Of a DNA stretch of 64,000 nt, positions 8,563-18,372 are shown piece after piece. The position numbers and the translations under genes were made by a program. This DNA comes from Aristophania vespae (GTDB lineage: Bacteria > Pseudomonadota > Alphaproteobacteria > Acetobacterales > Acetobacteraceae), in contig NZ_CP047652.1 in the NCBI RefSeq assembly GCF_009906835.1, positions 629,001-693,000 of the forward strand. Direction: 5' to 3'. The notes beneath the pieces were generated by a model, which worked only from the letters and a program-made list of their open reading frames with translations, had not been told where the DNA came from and ran no database searches. The stretch's first letter is position 1, and each line of letters opens with the position of its first letter.

Positions 8563-9479
8563 TATTGGCTGGCCTCGTTGGGAACAATCAGCCCTTGAAT
8601 GGGAGAATCATGGCCCGGTAGCATAGTCGCGATTCCTGTTTTCATATTAACAACCGCCTGAGACCCGTTATTTTGGTTCTGACCTTGTGTGATATGGACA
8701 TGACCAATCAAACGTGCAAGCTCTGGACCAAAGAGATAGACACCACGATCTCCAGTTGCAACCTGTTTGTCAGTTTTAATAATGACATGACCCCAGCCAT
8801 AAGCCCGGTCTAATTTTGAAGCATTGCTGTTTGTATTATTCTGTTTTTGCGCTTTTTGATTGTTAGATAAACCAACCGATTTTAAAATATCTGCTGTAAC
8901 GCGTCTGCCATCATCATTTGTGACTGTTGCATCGCCTCGGCCAATAGTGACATGGTCTTTTGGGTAATATTCAACGAGGTCGCGTGCTGTTAAAACTTGA
9001 TGAGGGGTCGTGAATTTCATGTTTTTGCCCGTCATGAGCATGACATTTTTATCAATGTCATAGATCCCGTGATCCCCCCAGCCCTGATTGGCTTTATTAT
9101 AGACATGCACATGTCCTATAGCCTCAACACGGTATAGTTCCATATTACCGCCCATGACATCATTAGTCTTTTTTGAAGACTGACTTTGATCAGCTGACGA
9201 AGCTTTGTGTCTTAAATATCCAATAAGGACATCAGCATCCAAAGTAATATCGCCTCTTACAGCGCGTGCCCCTCCCGTTAAGGTAACCGTTTGTTTATTG
9301 CGGTCATAAATTTCTTCTTTTTTCCAATAAAGATGAATCGGTTCCCCATGTGATTGATCTGGCGGAGAGTCAGCTTTCGTTTGATAATCTGACTGAGGGG
9401 CAGTTGTCTGCTGTGCATAGCCCGAAACAGGCAGCAAAAGTGAAGCAGTGACGAGCAGTGCGCTTAAATGCTGAGACAT
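8562..9479 (-). CDS. lptA: LPS transport periplasmic protein LptA (OstA-like)
   Basis: LptA forms the periplasmic bridge carrying LPS to the outer membrane. The 305 aa protein has a signal peptide (cleavage predicted after residue 22, GYA-QQ) and an OstA/LptA beta-jellyroll region made of repeating strands such as TLTGGARAVRGDITLDADVL and HVYNKANQGWGDHGIYDI. It is longer than the E. coli protein, as is common in alphaproteobacteria. An in-frame stop lies just before ATG 9479, which fixes the start. It lies 7 bp after the restored lptC end and overlaps lptB. Confidence 0.88.
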   Translation of the reverse strand: MSQHLSALLVTASLLLPVSGYAQQTTAPQSDYQTKADSPPDQSHGEPIHLYWKKEEIYDRNKQTVTLTGGARAVRGDITLDADVLIGYLRHKASSADQSQSSKKTNDVMGGNMELYRVEAIGHVHVYNKANQGWGDHGIYDIDKNVMLMTGKNMKFTTPHQVLTARDLVEYYPKDHVTIGRGDATVTNDDGRRVTADILKSVGLSNNQKAQKQNNTNSNASKLDRAYGWGHVIIKTDKQVATGDRGVYLFGPELARLIGHVHITQGQNQNNGSQAVVNMKTGIATMLPGHDSPIQGLIVPNEASQ

Positions 9480-9486
9480 TTACTTA

Positions 9487-10238
9487 TTATGTCCCTTTCT
9501 TTGAAGAAGCAGAAGTTGCTTTAGGGGCTATATCGTTAAAATGCGTCGTTAATCCTGGACCAATAAATTGGATTGTACCAGCATTTTGGTCAAGAAAAGC
9601 CCCTGTGCATCCTGAACACCAAAAGGTCCCTCAGCATGTACCCAGTCAGAAGTAGCAATGACATTCTGTTTAAGGTCAAGATCAGCTGACGGACCATTAA
9701 TGATGATCCCATCATTACGATAAAGCACAACATGGCCAGTAAGATTCAGCGTTTGCTCCTGTCTCATATAGACTCCTTTATCAGCCCGTATGAACAGCCA
9801 AACATTATTATTCATTAATATATCGGCTTTGGGTTTGGTGAGATTAATGCGATCTTCACCAATTTGCTGCGCATTTTCTGAAGTTAGCATATAAGGGCGG
9901 CTTTTAGCATCAATATCGCGATAAATAGCCTGCTCAATCGTGCCTTTTTGCTGCCTGAAACGTTTCATATTTTTCATGACCTCACTATTTTGATGAATTA
10001 AGTGAGTAATTTCAGGCCATGCAGCTAAAGAGATTAGAATAAAGGCAGCAATAGAAGGAAGCGCCCATCGTGCCAATTTTAAATTTGCCTGTCGGCGAGC
10101 CATTTCCTCTGCATTGGGGTGGCGACGAACTCTCTGAAAGGCTTCATCACGCAATTTGTTTAATTTAGAGAGTTCCTCAGAGCTTTTCTTGGCAAAATCG
10201 TCCCTTTGCGGTGGAGGGGGGGGCTTTATTTCGCTCAT
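9487..10238 (-). pseudogene. lptC: LPS export protein LptC, C-terminus frameshifted
   Basis: LptC is the single-pass inner-membrane protein that passes LPS to LptA. The frame from ATG 10238 encodes a proline-rich N-terminus, one membrane segment (about residues 76-95) and LptC-domain strands such as INLTKPKADILM and IIINGPSADLDLKQN. That frame stops early at 9549. At the T4 run 9584-9587 (A4 on the coding strand) one added base carries the protein into a frame reading NAGTIQFIGPGLTTHFNDIA and onward to TAA 9489-9487, about 250 aa in total and only 7 bp from lptA. I therefore infer a 1-base deletion. ATG 10238 overlaps the kdsD stop by 4 bp. Confidence 0.78.
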
Positions 10239-11212
10239 AAAACACCAGTACGCAAAAGATCATGTAAATGCACAATACCTAAAGGACGGTGGTTTTCATC
10301 AACAATAAATAAACTGCTGATAGGTGTGTCTCGGTGCGTCATAAAATGCAAAACATCCTGAACACGCATATCAGTTCTGGCTGTTGCCGGATGTCTATTC
10401 ATGACATCTTTTGCAAGCGTCTTTTCCAGATCTTTTGATAAAGCAGGCCTTAAATCGCCATCTGCGATGAGTCCGATTAAAATACCATCTTCATCTATCA
10501 CGCCCATGCAGCCAAAAGCCTTTCGTGTCATTTCCATGACAACTTGTTTCAAAGGCATAATAGCACTTCCTAAAGGCATTTCTTTAGATTTGTGCATAAT
10601 ATCGCTAATAGGTCTTAAGCGGGCGCCAAGCTGGCCTGCGGGATGAAACTTGCTAAAATCTTCATAAGAAAACCCTCTTTGGGCCAGTAAACTCGACATA
10701 AGGGCATCGCCTAAAGCAAGTTGCATAAGGCTTGATGTCGTGGGAGCAAGTCCTATTGGGCACGCTTCAGAGGATTGAGGAAGACATAGGCAAAATTGTG
10801 AGGCACGAGCGAGAGTCGATTCTGAATTGCTCGTGACAGCAATAAGAGGAATGTTCTGAACTTTTGCATATTGGAGCAAAAGAGCAAGTTCAGCTGTTTC
10901 ACCAGAGGTTGAAAAGGCAAGGAGATTATCGTCTTTTTGTATCATCCCTAAATCCCCGTGGGCGGCTTCGGTGGGATAGATAAAAAAAGACGGTGTTCCA
11001 GTTGATGCTAAACTAGTTTGGATTTTTCTGGCTATATGCCCAGATTTGCCAACACCCGTCACTGCCACGCGCCCTTTAGACGCTATAAGGTGGTCAACAA
11101 CTTGGCAAAAAACCTTGCCAAGCGGCCCTTTAAAGGCAGTTTCAAGTCGCTCTAGCCCTACACGCTCTTTGGCAAGAGTAGTTTGAGCCGTAGTAAGAGA
11201 CGAGTGTGACAT
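10235..11212 (-). CDS. kdsD: D-arabinose 5-phosphate isomerase (KdsD/KpsF family)
   Basis: KdsD converts ribulose 5-phosphate to arabinose 5-phosphate, the precursor of the Kdo sugar in LPS. The 325 aa protein has the family architecture: an N-terminal SIS domain (about 40-180) with VAVTGVGKSGHIARKI and FSTSGETAELALLL, then two CBS domains (about 205-265 and 270-325). Its stop overlaps the lptC start by 4 bp (ATGA), linking precursor synthesis for LPS with LPS export. The nearby RNase D gene upstream is also conserved beside this cluster in related bacteria. Confidence 0.95.
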   Translation of the reverse strand: MSHSSLTTAQTTLAKERVGLERLETAFKGPLGKVFCQVVDHLIASKGRVAVTGVGKSGHIARKIQTSLASTGTPSFFIYPTEAAHGDLGMIQKDDNLLAFSTSGETAELALLLQYAKVQNIPLIAVTSNSESTLARASQFCLCLPQSSEACPIGLAPTTSSLMQLALGDALMSSLLAQRGFSYEDFSKFHPAGQLGARLRPISDIMHKSKEMPLGSAIMPLKQVVMEMTRKAFGCMGVIDEDGILIGLIADGDLRPALSKDLEKTLAKDVMNRHPATARTDMRVQDVLHFMTHRDTPISSLFIVDENHRPLGIVHLHDLLRTGVL

Positions 11213-11223
11213 AGATATTCTAA

Positions 11224-11871
11224 TCAGCCTTTATGCGAAAAAATATCCGGGTCAGTATAACCTAAAAGATCCAAGTTGGCACGAGCTGGTAAAAAATCAT
11301 AGCAAGCTTGCGCTAAATCGCGGCGTTTTTCGCGAATAAGCAAAGCTTCAAGTTTTTCCCATAAGGCATGAAGATGAAGTACGTCTGAAGCTGCATATGT
11401 CTTTTGAGCTTCTGTGAGGGTTTGCGCACCCCAATCTGAACTTTGCTGTTGTTTTGACAGATCAACGCCTAATAAGTCACGACATAAATAAGCAAGACCA
11501 TGACGGTCTGTGAATGTGTAGACTAAACGCGCAGCTATTTTTGTGCAGATGACAGACGACACTGTAATTTTAAAAGCATGCTGTAAAACGGCGACATCAA
11601 AACGTGCAAAATGCATTAATTTTGTGATTTTATCATTCTGCAATAAGGCTTTAAGGTTGGGACTATCGTAGCCTTTACCGCCTAAATCAACTGGTCTGAT
11701 CTGAACAAGATGTGCCTCTCCATTGCCACTGGAAAGCTGTATAAGGCACAAACGGTCGCGATGGGGGTTAAGTCCCATTGTCTCAGTATCAATAGCAACT
11801 AATGGGCCCAAATCTAGCCCATCCGGTAAGTCTCCGTCATAGAGATGGACGAGATTTTGCGGATTATTCAT
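11224..11871 (-). CDS. Ribonuclease D-type 3'-5' exonuclease (short form)
   Basis: This is a 215 aa DEDD-superfamily exonuclease. The first acidic motif is IDTET, the second lies around MHFARFDVAVL, and the third in YAASDVLHLHALWE with the conserved Y-x3-D. It lacks the C-terminal HRDC domains of E. coli RNase D, like many alphaproteobacterial members of 200-220 aa. A role in tRNA or other RNA 3'-end trimming is inferred from the family. It lies 11 bp upstream of kdsD in the same direction and just downstream of tRNA-Leu. Confidence 0.88.
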   Translation of the reverse strand: MNNPQNLVHLYDGDLPDGLDLGPLVAIDTETMGLNPHRDRLCLIQLSSGNGEAHLVQIRPVDLGGKGYDSPNLKALLQNDKITKLMHFARFDVAVLQHAFKITVSSVICTKIAARLVYTFTDRHGLAYLCRDLLGVDLSKQQQSSDWGAQTLTEAQKTYAASDVLHLHALWEKLEALLIREKRRDLAQACYDFLPARANLDLLGYTDPDIFSHKG

Positions 11872-11930
11872 AATGCACCGGAAATAAATATTACAGACAT
11901 ACCGATACCAGACTAAGCCGGTGTATGCTT

Positions 11931-12017
11931 TGGTGCCCAGAAGAAGACTCGAACTTCCACGTCCTTGCGGACACAGGTACCTGAAACCTGCGCGTCTACC
12001 AATTCCGCCATCTGGGC
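11931..12017 (-). tRNA. tRNA-Leu (anticodon CAG)
   Basis: The minus strand folds into an 87-nt class II tRNA. The acceptor stem starts GCCCAGA and ends TCTGGGC, followed by discriminator A and an encoded CCA. It has a leucine-type D arm, anticodon stem CAGGT/ACCTG around loop TTCAGGT (anticodon CAG), a long variable arm TGTCCGCAAGGACG and a T loop TTCGAGT. It reads CUG codons. Confidence 0.95.
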
Positions 12018-12071
12018 AAAGAGACTCCGGTTAACTTCTTTAAAAAAAGAGGAACCGGTATTGGTGGGTTT

Positions 12072-12100
12072 TCTCTAGCGGTCAGATAAGAAAACGTCAA
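12072..12100 (-). promoter_or_regulatory. Promoter for tRNA-Leu
   Basis: On the minus strand, -35 TTGACG (12100-12095) and -10 TAGAGA (12077-12072) are separated by 17 bp and lie about 55 bp before the mature tRNA 5' end, leaving a short leader to be removed by RNase P. A small inverted repeat CCGGTT/AACCGG (12027-12058) lies inside that leader. Confidence 0.55.
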
Positions 12101-12368
12101 CTCATAAAAAGAGCCATATAAAGCCCAAAATATATTTAAGTCCGAAACGGACATAATTTTTATAAGTGATTAGCATTACAATTTTTAAAAAGAGTTTTAT
12201 TTTTTAAAATATGTAAGCAATGCTGACTATTATTTAATATGAAATTATAGTCATCTGCTTTAAGCAATCTTTAGTGATTTTATCATTCAAACCATAATTA
12301 TGGCTCGTTAGTTGTCTGCTCATATAGAGTTTTCAGCTCAAGGGCGCATTAAAGGAGGACTTAATTTT
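12101..12368. other. AT-rich intergenic region before gltD
   Basis: No gene is supported here. The stretch is strongly AT-rich and contains a small perfect hairpin, GTCCGAAACGGAC (12140-12152), followed by ATAATTTTTAT. It looks like a terminator, but no rightward gene precedes it. The gltD promoter should lie here, but I could not pick a convincing one. The gltD ribosome-binding site AAAGGAGG is at 12351-12358. Confidence 0.4.
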
Positions 12369-13784
12369 ATGACTGAGCCTATGCTTAGATTTGTAAGTCA
12401 ACCTCAAAAACGTCCTACAAAACGGCCAGCAATTAAGAGGCGTGCCGATTTCAAGGAAATATATAAAGGTTTTTCTATTGCTCAGGCGGAGGAGCAGTCT
12501 TCACGTTGTTCGCAATGTGGAATCCCTTTTTGTTCTGCCCACTGTCCTTTAGGTAATAATATACCAGACTGGTTACGTCTTGCTGCAACGCATCGATTAA
12601 AAGAAGCTTATCTTTTATCGTCCGCAACCAATAGTTTTCCTGAAATTTGTGGCAGAATCTGCCCACAGGATCGGCTCTGTGAGGGTAATTGTGTCATTCA
12701 TAAAGGTTTTGAGAGCGTTACAATTGGGGGTGTAGAGCGTTTTATAACAGAAACGGCTTTTCAAAATGGTTGGGTTGAACCGAATTACCCTGAAAATGAA
12801 CTGGGAAAAAAGGTAGGTATTATAGGTTCTGGTCCTGCCGGTTTGGCATGTGCAGAAAATTTGCGTGCTAAAGGTTATGAAGTCCATATTTATGAGCGTC
12901 AGGCTCAGGCGGGAGGGTTGTTACGTTACGGCATACCCGGCTTTAAGCTCGAAAAAAATATCGTAGACCGCAGAATTGAGCTTTTAAAAAAACAGGGCGT
13001 TATTTTTCATCTTGGGCAGGAAATAGGTGAAGGACCAAAAGCATTATCTTTTGATTCAATTCGAAATCGTTACGATACGCTATTCATAGCAACAGGGGTT
13101 TATCAGGCACGTAGGGCTCACGTGCAGGGTGAAGATCTGAAGGGCGTTGTTAAAGCTCTAGAGTTTTTAATACAGGCTGAAAATCCAGAGCCAGATTACA
13201 ATGCCAAAGGGAAAAAAGTTGTCGTTATTGGCGGGGGCGACACGGCCATGGATTGTGTGCGAAGTGCCATTCGGCAAGGGGCACAAAAAGTAACCTGCGT
13301 CTATCGCCGGGATCGCGAAAATATGCCTGGTTCACGTCAAGAAGTTATGAATGCGGAAGAAGAAGGTGGCATATTCCATTTTCTTGCTGCTCCAGAGGCT
13401 TTTATAGGTCATGAATCTGTTGAAGCTGTGCGCTTAAAAGAAATGCGTCTGGGTGTCATGGACGCCAATGGACGGCGAGCTGTTGACCCGACGGGAACTC
13501 ATACTCAGCTTGACGCCGATATGGTCATTTGTGCCTTAGGCTTTGACCCCGAAGATTTACCTTCCAAATGGAATGAACCTAAACTTGCTGTTACATCCTG
13601 GAAAACGCTCTCAGTGAAAGACCAGCATTATGAGACCAGTCTTCCCGGCGTATTTGCCGGTGGAGATATTGTCAGAGGTGCAAGCCTTGTAGTCTGGGCC
13701 ATTGCTGATGGCCGTGGGGCAGCTGAGGCGATGCATAAATATCTTGTTAAACAAGCAGCTCAAGAAATAGAGGAGGCCCTCTAA
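12369..13784 (+). CDS. gltD: Glutamate synthase (NADPH) small subunit
   Basis: GltD takes electrons from NADPH through FAD and iron-sulfur clusters and delivers them to GltB, which makes glutamate from glutamine and 2-oxoglutarate. The 471 aa protein carries the cysteine-rich N-terminus (SRCSQCGIPFCSAHCPLG and CGRICPQDRLCEGNC), an FAD-binding GSGPAGLACAENL and an NADPH-binding VIGGGDTAMDCVR. I chose ATG 12369 because AAAGGAGG lies 10 bases upstream; an in-frame TTG at 12312 lacks such a site. Its TAA overlaps the gltB ATG by one base. Gene order gltD-gltB is the reverse of that in E. coli. Confidence 0.95.
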   Translation: MTEPMLRFVSQPQKRPTKRPAIKRRADFKEIYKGFSIAQAEEQSSRCSQCGIPFCSAHCPLGNNIPDWLRLAATHRLKEAYLLSSATNSFPEICGRICPQDRLCEGNCVIHKGFESVTIGGVERFITETAFQNGWVEPNYPENELGKKVGIIGSGPAGLACAENLRAKGYEVHIYERQAQAGGLLRYGIPGFKLEKNIVDRRIELLKKQGVIFHLGQEIGEGPKALSFDSIRNRYDTLFIATGVYQARRAHVQGEDLKGVVKALEFLIQAENPEPDYNAKGKKVVVIGGGDTAMDCVRSAIRQGAQKVTCVYRRDRENMPGSRQEVMNAEEEGGIFHFLAAPEAFIGHESVEAVRLKEMRLGVMDANGRRAVDPTGTHTQLDADMVICALGFDPEDLPSKWNEPKLAVTSWKTLSVKDQHYETSLPGVFAGGDIVRGASLVVWAIADGRGAAEAMHKYLVKQAAQEIEEAL

Positions 13785-16700
13785 TGTCAGCACGTCTTTT
13801 TGTAAAAGAATATCAAGAAAATCTTGAGCGCTTAAAAGATGTATATTCGCCTGAGCAAGAGCATGACGCCTGTGGTGTAGGTGTTATTGCATCACTTAAT
13901 GGCGAGGCAAACCGTAATGTTGTTGAAGCTGCCATTGAGGCCCTTAGTAACATATGGCACCGTGGAGCTGTCGATGCTGATGGCAAGACAGGGGATGGTG
14001 CTGGCATACATGTAGAAATTCCACAGGATTTCTTTGCCGAAGCAATCCATAGCACTGGTGTCAGTAAAATTGATGGCATCATTTCTGTAGGAATGGTGTT
14101 TCTGCCACGTAATGATTTAGCGGCTCAGGAGCGTGGTCGCCAAATTATTGAAAGTGAAATTCTGGATTTCGGTTATGAGATCTATGGTTGGCGACAAGTT
14201 CCCATTAATACGGCCTGTATTGGTGAAAAAGCGAATGAAACACGGCCAGAGATAGAGCAAATCATGATCCGCAATGCGTTGGGTCATGAGGCAGATATTT
14301 TAGAGCGCAACCTTTATATTATACGGCGCCGTATAGAAAAGGCTGTGACAAATGCCCATCTGGATTTGTACCTTTGCTCCTTATCTTGCCGTTCAGTTAT
14401 TTATAAAGGCATGTTTTTAGCAGAGAATTTGACAGATTTTTATCCTGATCTTCTTGATAAAAGATTTGTCTCACGTTTTGCTATTTATCATCAGCGTTAT
14501 TCAACAAATACGTTTCCAACCTGGAAGCTGGCGCAGCCTTTTCGCCGTATTGCCCATAATGGTGAAATCAATACCCTTTCCGGTAATATCAACTGGATGC
14601 GCGCTCATGAAACGCGCTTATCTAATCCAGATCTCGATCCTTATATGGACTCTCTCAAGCCTGTTATACAGGCAGCAGGGTCAGACACGGCTGCGCTTGA
14701 TAATGTGTTCGAGCTTTTAACTTTTGCGGGTCGGGATGCGCCTATGAGTAAGGCGCTGCTTATCCCTGCTTCAATAGGGGCAAGTTCGTCCATTTCTCCC
14801 AAAATAAAGGCATTTTACCGTTATTGTTATTCTGTCATGGAACCTTGGGATGGGCCTGCGGCAATTTGTGCAACAGATGGTAACTGGGTTATTGCCGGAC
14901 TTGACCGTGCTGGTTTGCGCCCCTTGCGTTATAGCATTACCAGAGATGGTCTTTTGGTGGTCGGATCTGAAACAGGCATTGTCCGCCTTCCTGATGAAAT
15001 TATCATTGAGCGTGGCCGCTTAGGTCCAGGGCAGACACTGGCACTTAATCTTCAGGAAAAGCGTCTTTATAAACCACATGAGCTGGAAGAGGCCCTGGCT
15101 TCACGTGATAATTTTGAGAAATGGGTTAAATCAACACGCAACGTTCAGCCTCTTATTGCCAATGCAGAAGAAGAAAGTGATTTATCAGAGACAGAGCTTT
15201 TTCAGCGCCAAAAAGCGATTAGCCGTACTTATGAAGATTTAGAAACAATTCTGCATCCTATGGTAGCCAATGGTTCCGAGGCTATTGGCTCCATGGGTGA
15301 CGATACGCCTCTGCAAATTCTTTCTTCTTATTATAGGGGCTTGGGTAATTATTTTCGCCAGGGTTTTAGCCAGGTCACAAATCCACCTATCGATAGCTTG
15401 CGTGAAACAAGGGTTATGAGTCTTGTTACGCGTCTGGGAAATTTGGGTAATATTTTGGCGCAATCACCAAATCAGTGTGATTTATTACAGCTTCCAAGCC
15501 CTATTTTAACTAATGGCGAATTTGATCGCTTGAGAGCCCTTTGTGGAGATCAAGGGGCTATCATAGATTGTACTTTTCCCATTGAAGCAGGTCAGTCAGG
15601 TTTAAAATCCGCTCTCAATTCCATTTGCAATCAGGCCGAAGACGCAGTGCGTGGTGGCTGTGCGCATATTTTCCTAACTGATGAACATAGCTCCGCTGAT
15701 CGTGTAGCGTTACCGATGGTTTTGGCAACTGCTGCCGTACATATTCACCTGGTACGTTATTCTTTACGCACTTTTACGTCGCTCAATGTCCGTAGCTCAA
15801 CAGTGCTTGATGTGCATAGCATCGCTGTCAGCATTGGCGTTGGGGCTACCACAGTTAATCCTTGGCTGACCCAACATTGTATTGCCGACAGACTTAAGCG
15901 CGGCTTGTTTGGAAATATGACCCTTAATGAAGCCATGAAGCGTTACCGCACGGCTTTAGATAAAGGCTTGCTTAAGATCATGTCCAAAGCGGGCATTTCG
16001 ATTGTCTCTTCTTATCGGGGCGGTTATAATTTTGAAGCTATTGGCCTATCCAGAGCGTTAGTTGCAGAATATTTTCCCGGTATGTCATCGCGTATTTCTG
16101 GTATTGGTTTACCCGGCATTGCGCGTAATGTTTTGAAAGCGCATCAAAAAGCCTGGTCTGATTCTAAAATTGAGATGCTTCCCATTGGAGGGCGGTATAA
16201 ATTACGGGTAAAAGGAGAAGTTCACGCTTTTAGTGCCTCTGTTGTGCATATGTTGCAGATGGCCGTAAATGCCAATAGCTATAAGCTTTATCGCCGCTAT
16301 GTCGAGGCGCTAGAGGCCCAACCTCCCATATCGTTACGTGATTTATTGGAGTTCAAGCCCGTTGCTCAGCCAATATCTGTTGATGAAGTTGAGGGCATTA
16401 CCCAAATTAGGCGCCATCTTGTTGCACCAGGAATATCTTTAGGTGCTTTAAGCCCCGAAGCTCATGAAACCCTGGCTATCGCCATGAACAGGATTGGTGC
16501 GAAATCAGATTCAGGTGAGGGGGGTGAAGATCCTGCTCGGGCCTATCCTCGCCCTAATGGTGACAATGCCTCTTCAGCAATTAAGCAGGTTGCTTCTGGT
16601 CGCTTTGGTGTTACAGCTGAATATCTTAATAATTGCCGCGAAATAGAAATTAAAGTTGCTCAGGGAGCTAAACCTGGTGAAGGCGGTCAGCTTCCTGGTT

Positions 16701-18297
16701 TTAAGGTAACAGAGCTTATTGCCCGGTTACGTCATGCAACACCGGGTGTAACCCTGATTTCGCCCCCTCCGCATCATGACATTTACTCAATTGAGGATTT
16801 GGCTCAGTTAATTTACGATCTTAAACAAATTAATCCCGATGCAACTGTAACTGTAAAGCTTGTTGCGCGGACAGGTATTGGCACCATTGCCGCAGGTGTG
16901 GCCAAAGCCAAAGCAGATGCTATTTTAATTTCTGGTCATTCTGGTGGAACAGGAGCAAGCCCTCAATCTTCTATCCATTATGCTGGCCTGCCATGGGAGA
17001 TGGGTTTAAGTGAGGCACATCAAGTGCTTATGCTTAATCGTTTGCGACATCGTCTCACCCTTCGTGTCGATGGGGGATTAAAACGGGGCGTGATGTAGTG
17101 ATAGCCGCTATGTTAGGGGCTGAAGAATTTGGTATTGGTACAGCTGCTCTTGTTGCTATGGGGTGCATCATGGTGCGCCAGTGTCATTCTAATACGTGCC
17201 CTGTTGGTGTTTGTGTTCAGGATGAAGCTTTAAGGGCAAAGTTTGAAGGCTCGCCTGAAAAAGTAATTAATTTATTTACGCTTATTGCTGAGGATGTGCG
17301 TAATATTCTGGCCCAGCTTGGTGTGCGTTCACTTAAAGAAATTATTGGTCGCACTGATATGCTGCACCAAGTCTCACGTGGGGCAGAGTACCTAGATGAT
17401 CTAGATTTAAATTCGCTTTTGGTTCAGGCCGATACAGGTGGATTTGCGCGTTATTGCACACGTAAAGGGCGCAATGAGGTGCCTGATACACTTGATGCTG
17501 AGATTATCGCTGATGCACGGCCTCTTTTTGACCGTCGTGAAAAGCTGCATCTTCATTATATTGTACGTAATACGCACCGTGCGATTGGAACACGTATTTC
17601 CTCGCTTATTACACGTAAATTTGGAATGAGCAGCCTACCTGAAGGCCATTTAACCCTCACATTGAAAGGATCTGCGGGACAGTCTTTAGGGGCCTTTGCT
17701 GTAAAAGGTATGCGCCTAGAAGTCGAGGGTGATGCGAATGATTATGTTGGTAAAGGATTATGTGGAGCAACAATCATCATTCGCCCCAATCGTAATTCGA
17801 CACTCCTGACATATGAAAATGCTATTATAGGCAACACCGTACTTTACGGGGCAACTTCTGGAGCACTCTTTGCGTCTGGTCAGGCAGGAGAACGATTTGC
17901 AGTTCGTAATTCTGGAGCCGTGGCTGTGATTGAAGGCTGTGGGTCTAATGGATGCGAATATATGACCGGTGGTACTGTTGTTGTGCTCGGTGCTGTAGGT
18001 AATAATTTTGGTGCCGGCTTTACGGGCGGAACCGCCTATGTGTTTGATGTTGATGGTGAGTTTGAAGCGCGCCTTAATACAGAAAGTGTCACATGTAATC
18101 GTGTGTCGTCTCCTCGATGGGAAAATGAACTTCGTGGTTTGGTAGAGCGGCATGTAGAAGAGACTCAGAGCCAATATGCGGCTAGTTTGCTCAATAATTG
18201 GGAAGAGGTTCTCCCTAAATTCTGGCATATTGTCCCCAAAGATTATGCCAAAATTATTGGTTATGCAGAGGAAGATTTAACGCGTCTTTCAGCGTAA
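13784..18297 (+). pseudogene. gltB: Glutamate synthase large subunit, interrupted by a 1-base frameshift
   Basis: GltB (about 1,504 aa when repaired) releases ammonia from glutamine and channels it to 2-oxoglutarate. The nucleophile cysteine of the class II amidotransferase domain is Cys30 in HDACGVG, after a propeptide. The FMN-binding synthase domain includes PGEGGQLPGFKV and GHSGGTGASP, then the 3Fe-4S ligands in CIMVRQCHSNTCPVG, then a GXGXG beta-helix. Reading changes frame at the A4 run 17080-17083: a fifth A gives GLKTGRDVVIAAMLGAEEFG, the expected family text. Without it the protein stops at 17098. The enzyme is central to nitrogen assimilation, so an assembly error is more likely than true loss. 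Confidence 0.92.
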
Positions 18298-18372
18298 ATT
18301 TTTAGTTAAAAAGGTAATGTTTTTGTAAGAAAAAGTGTTTTCACGCGCTTCCTGGCAAGGTAAGCTGAATAT

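Noticed and set aside
9458-9655. 65-codon rightward open frame at the lptA-lptC junction
   Set aside because: It lies opposite the frameshifted lptC tail and the lptA start; the family-like text is on the minus strand.
12140-12152. Small hairpin GTCCGAAACGGAC as a terminator
   Set aside because: No rightward transcription unit precedes it, so there is nothing for it to terminate; kept only as a note in the intergenic entry.
17758-18228. 156-codon leftward open frame opposite gltB
   Set aside because: It is the shadow of a conserved GltB region (3' beta-helix); its translation shows no domain pattern.
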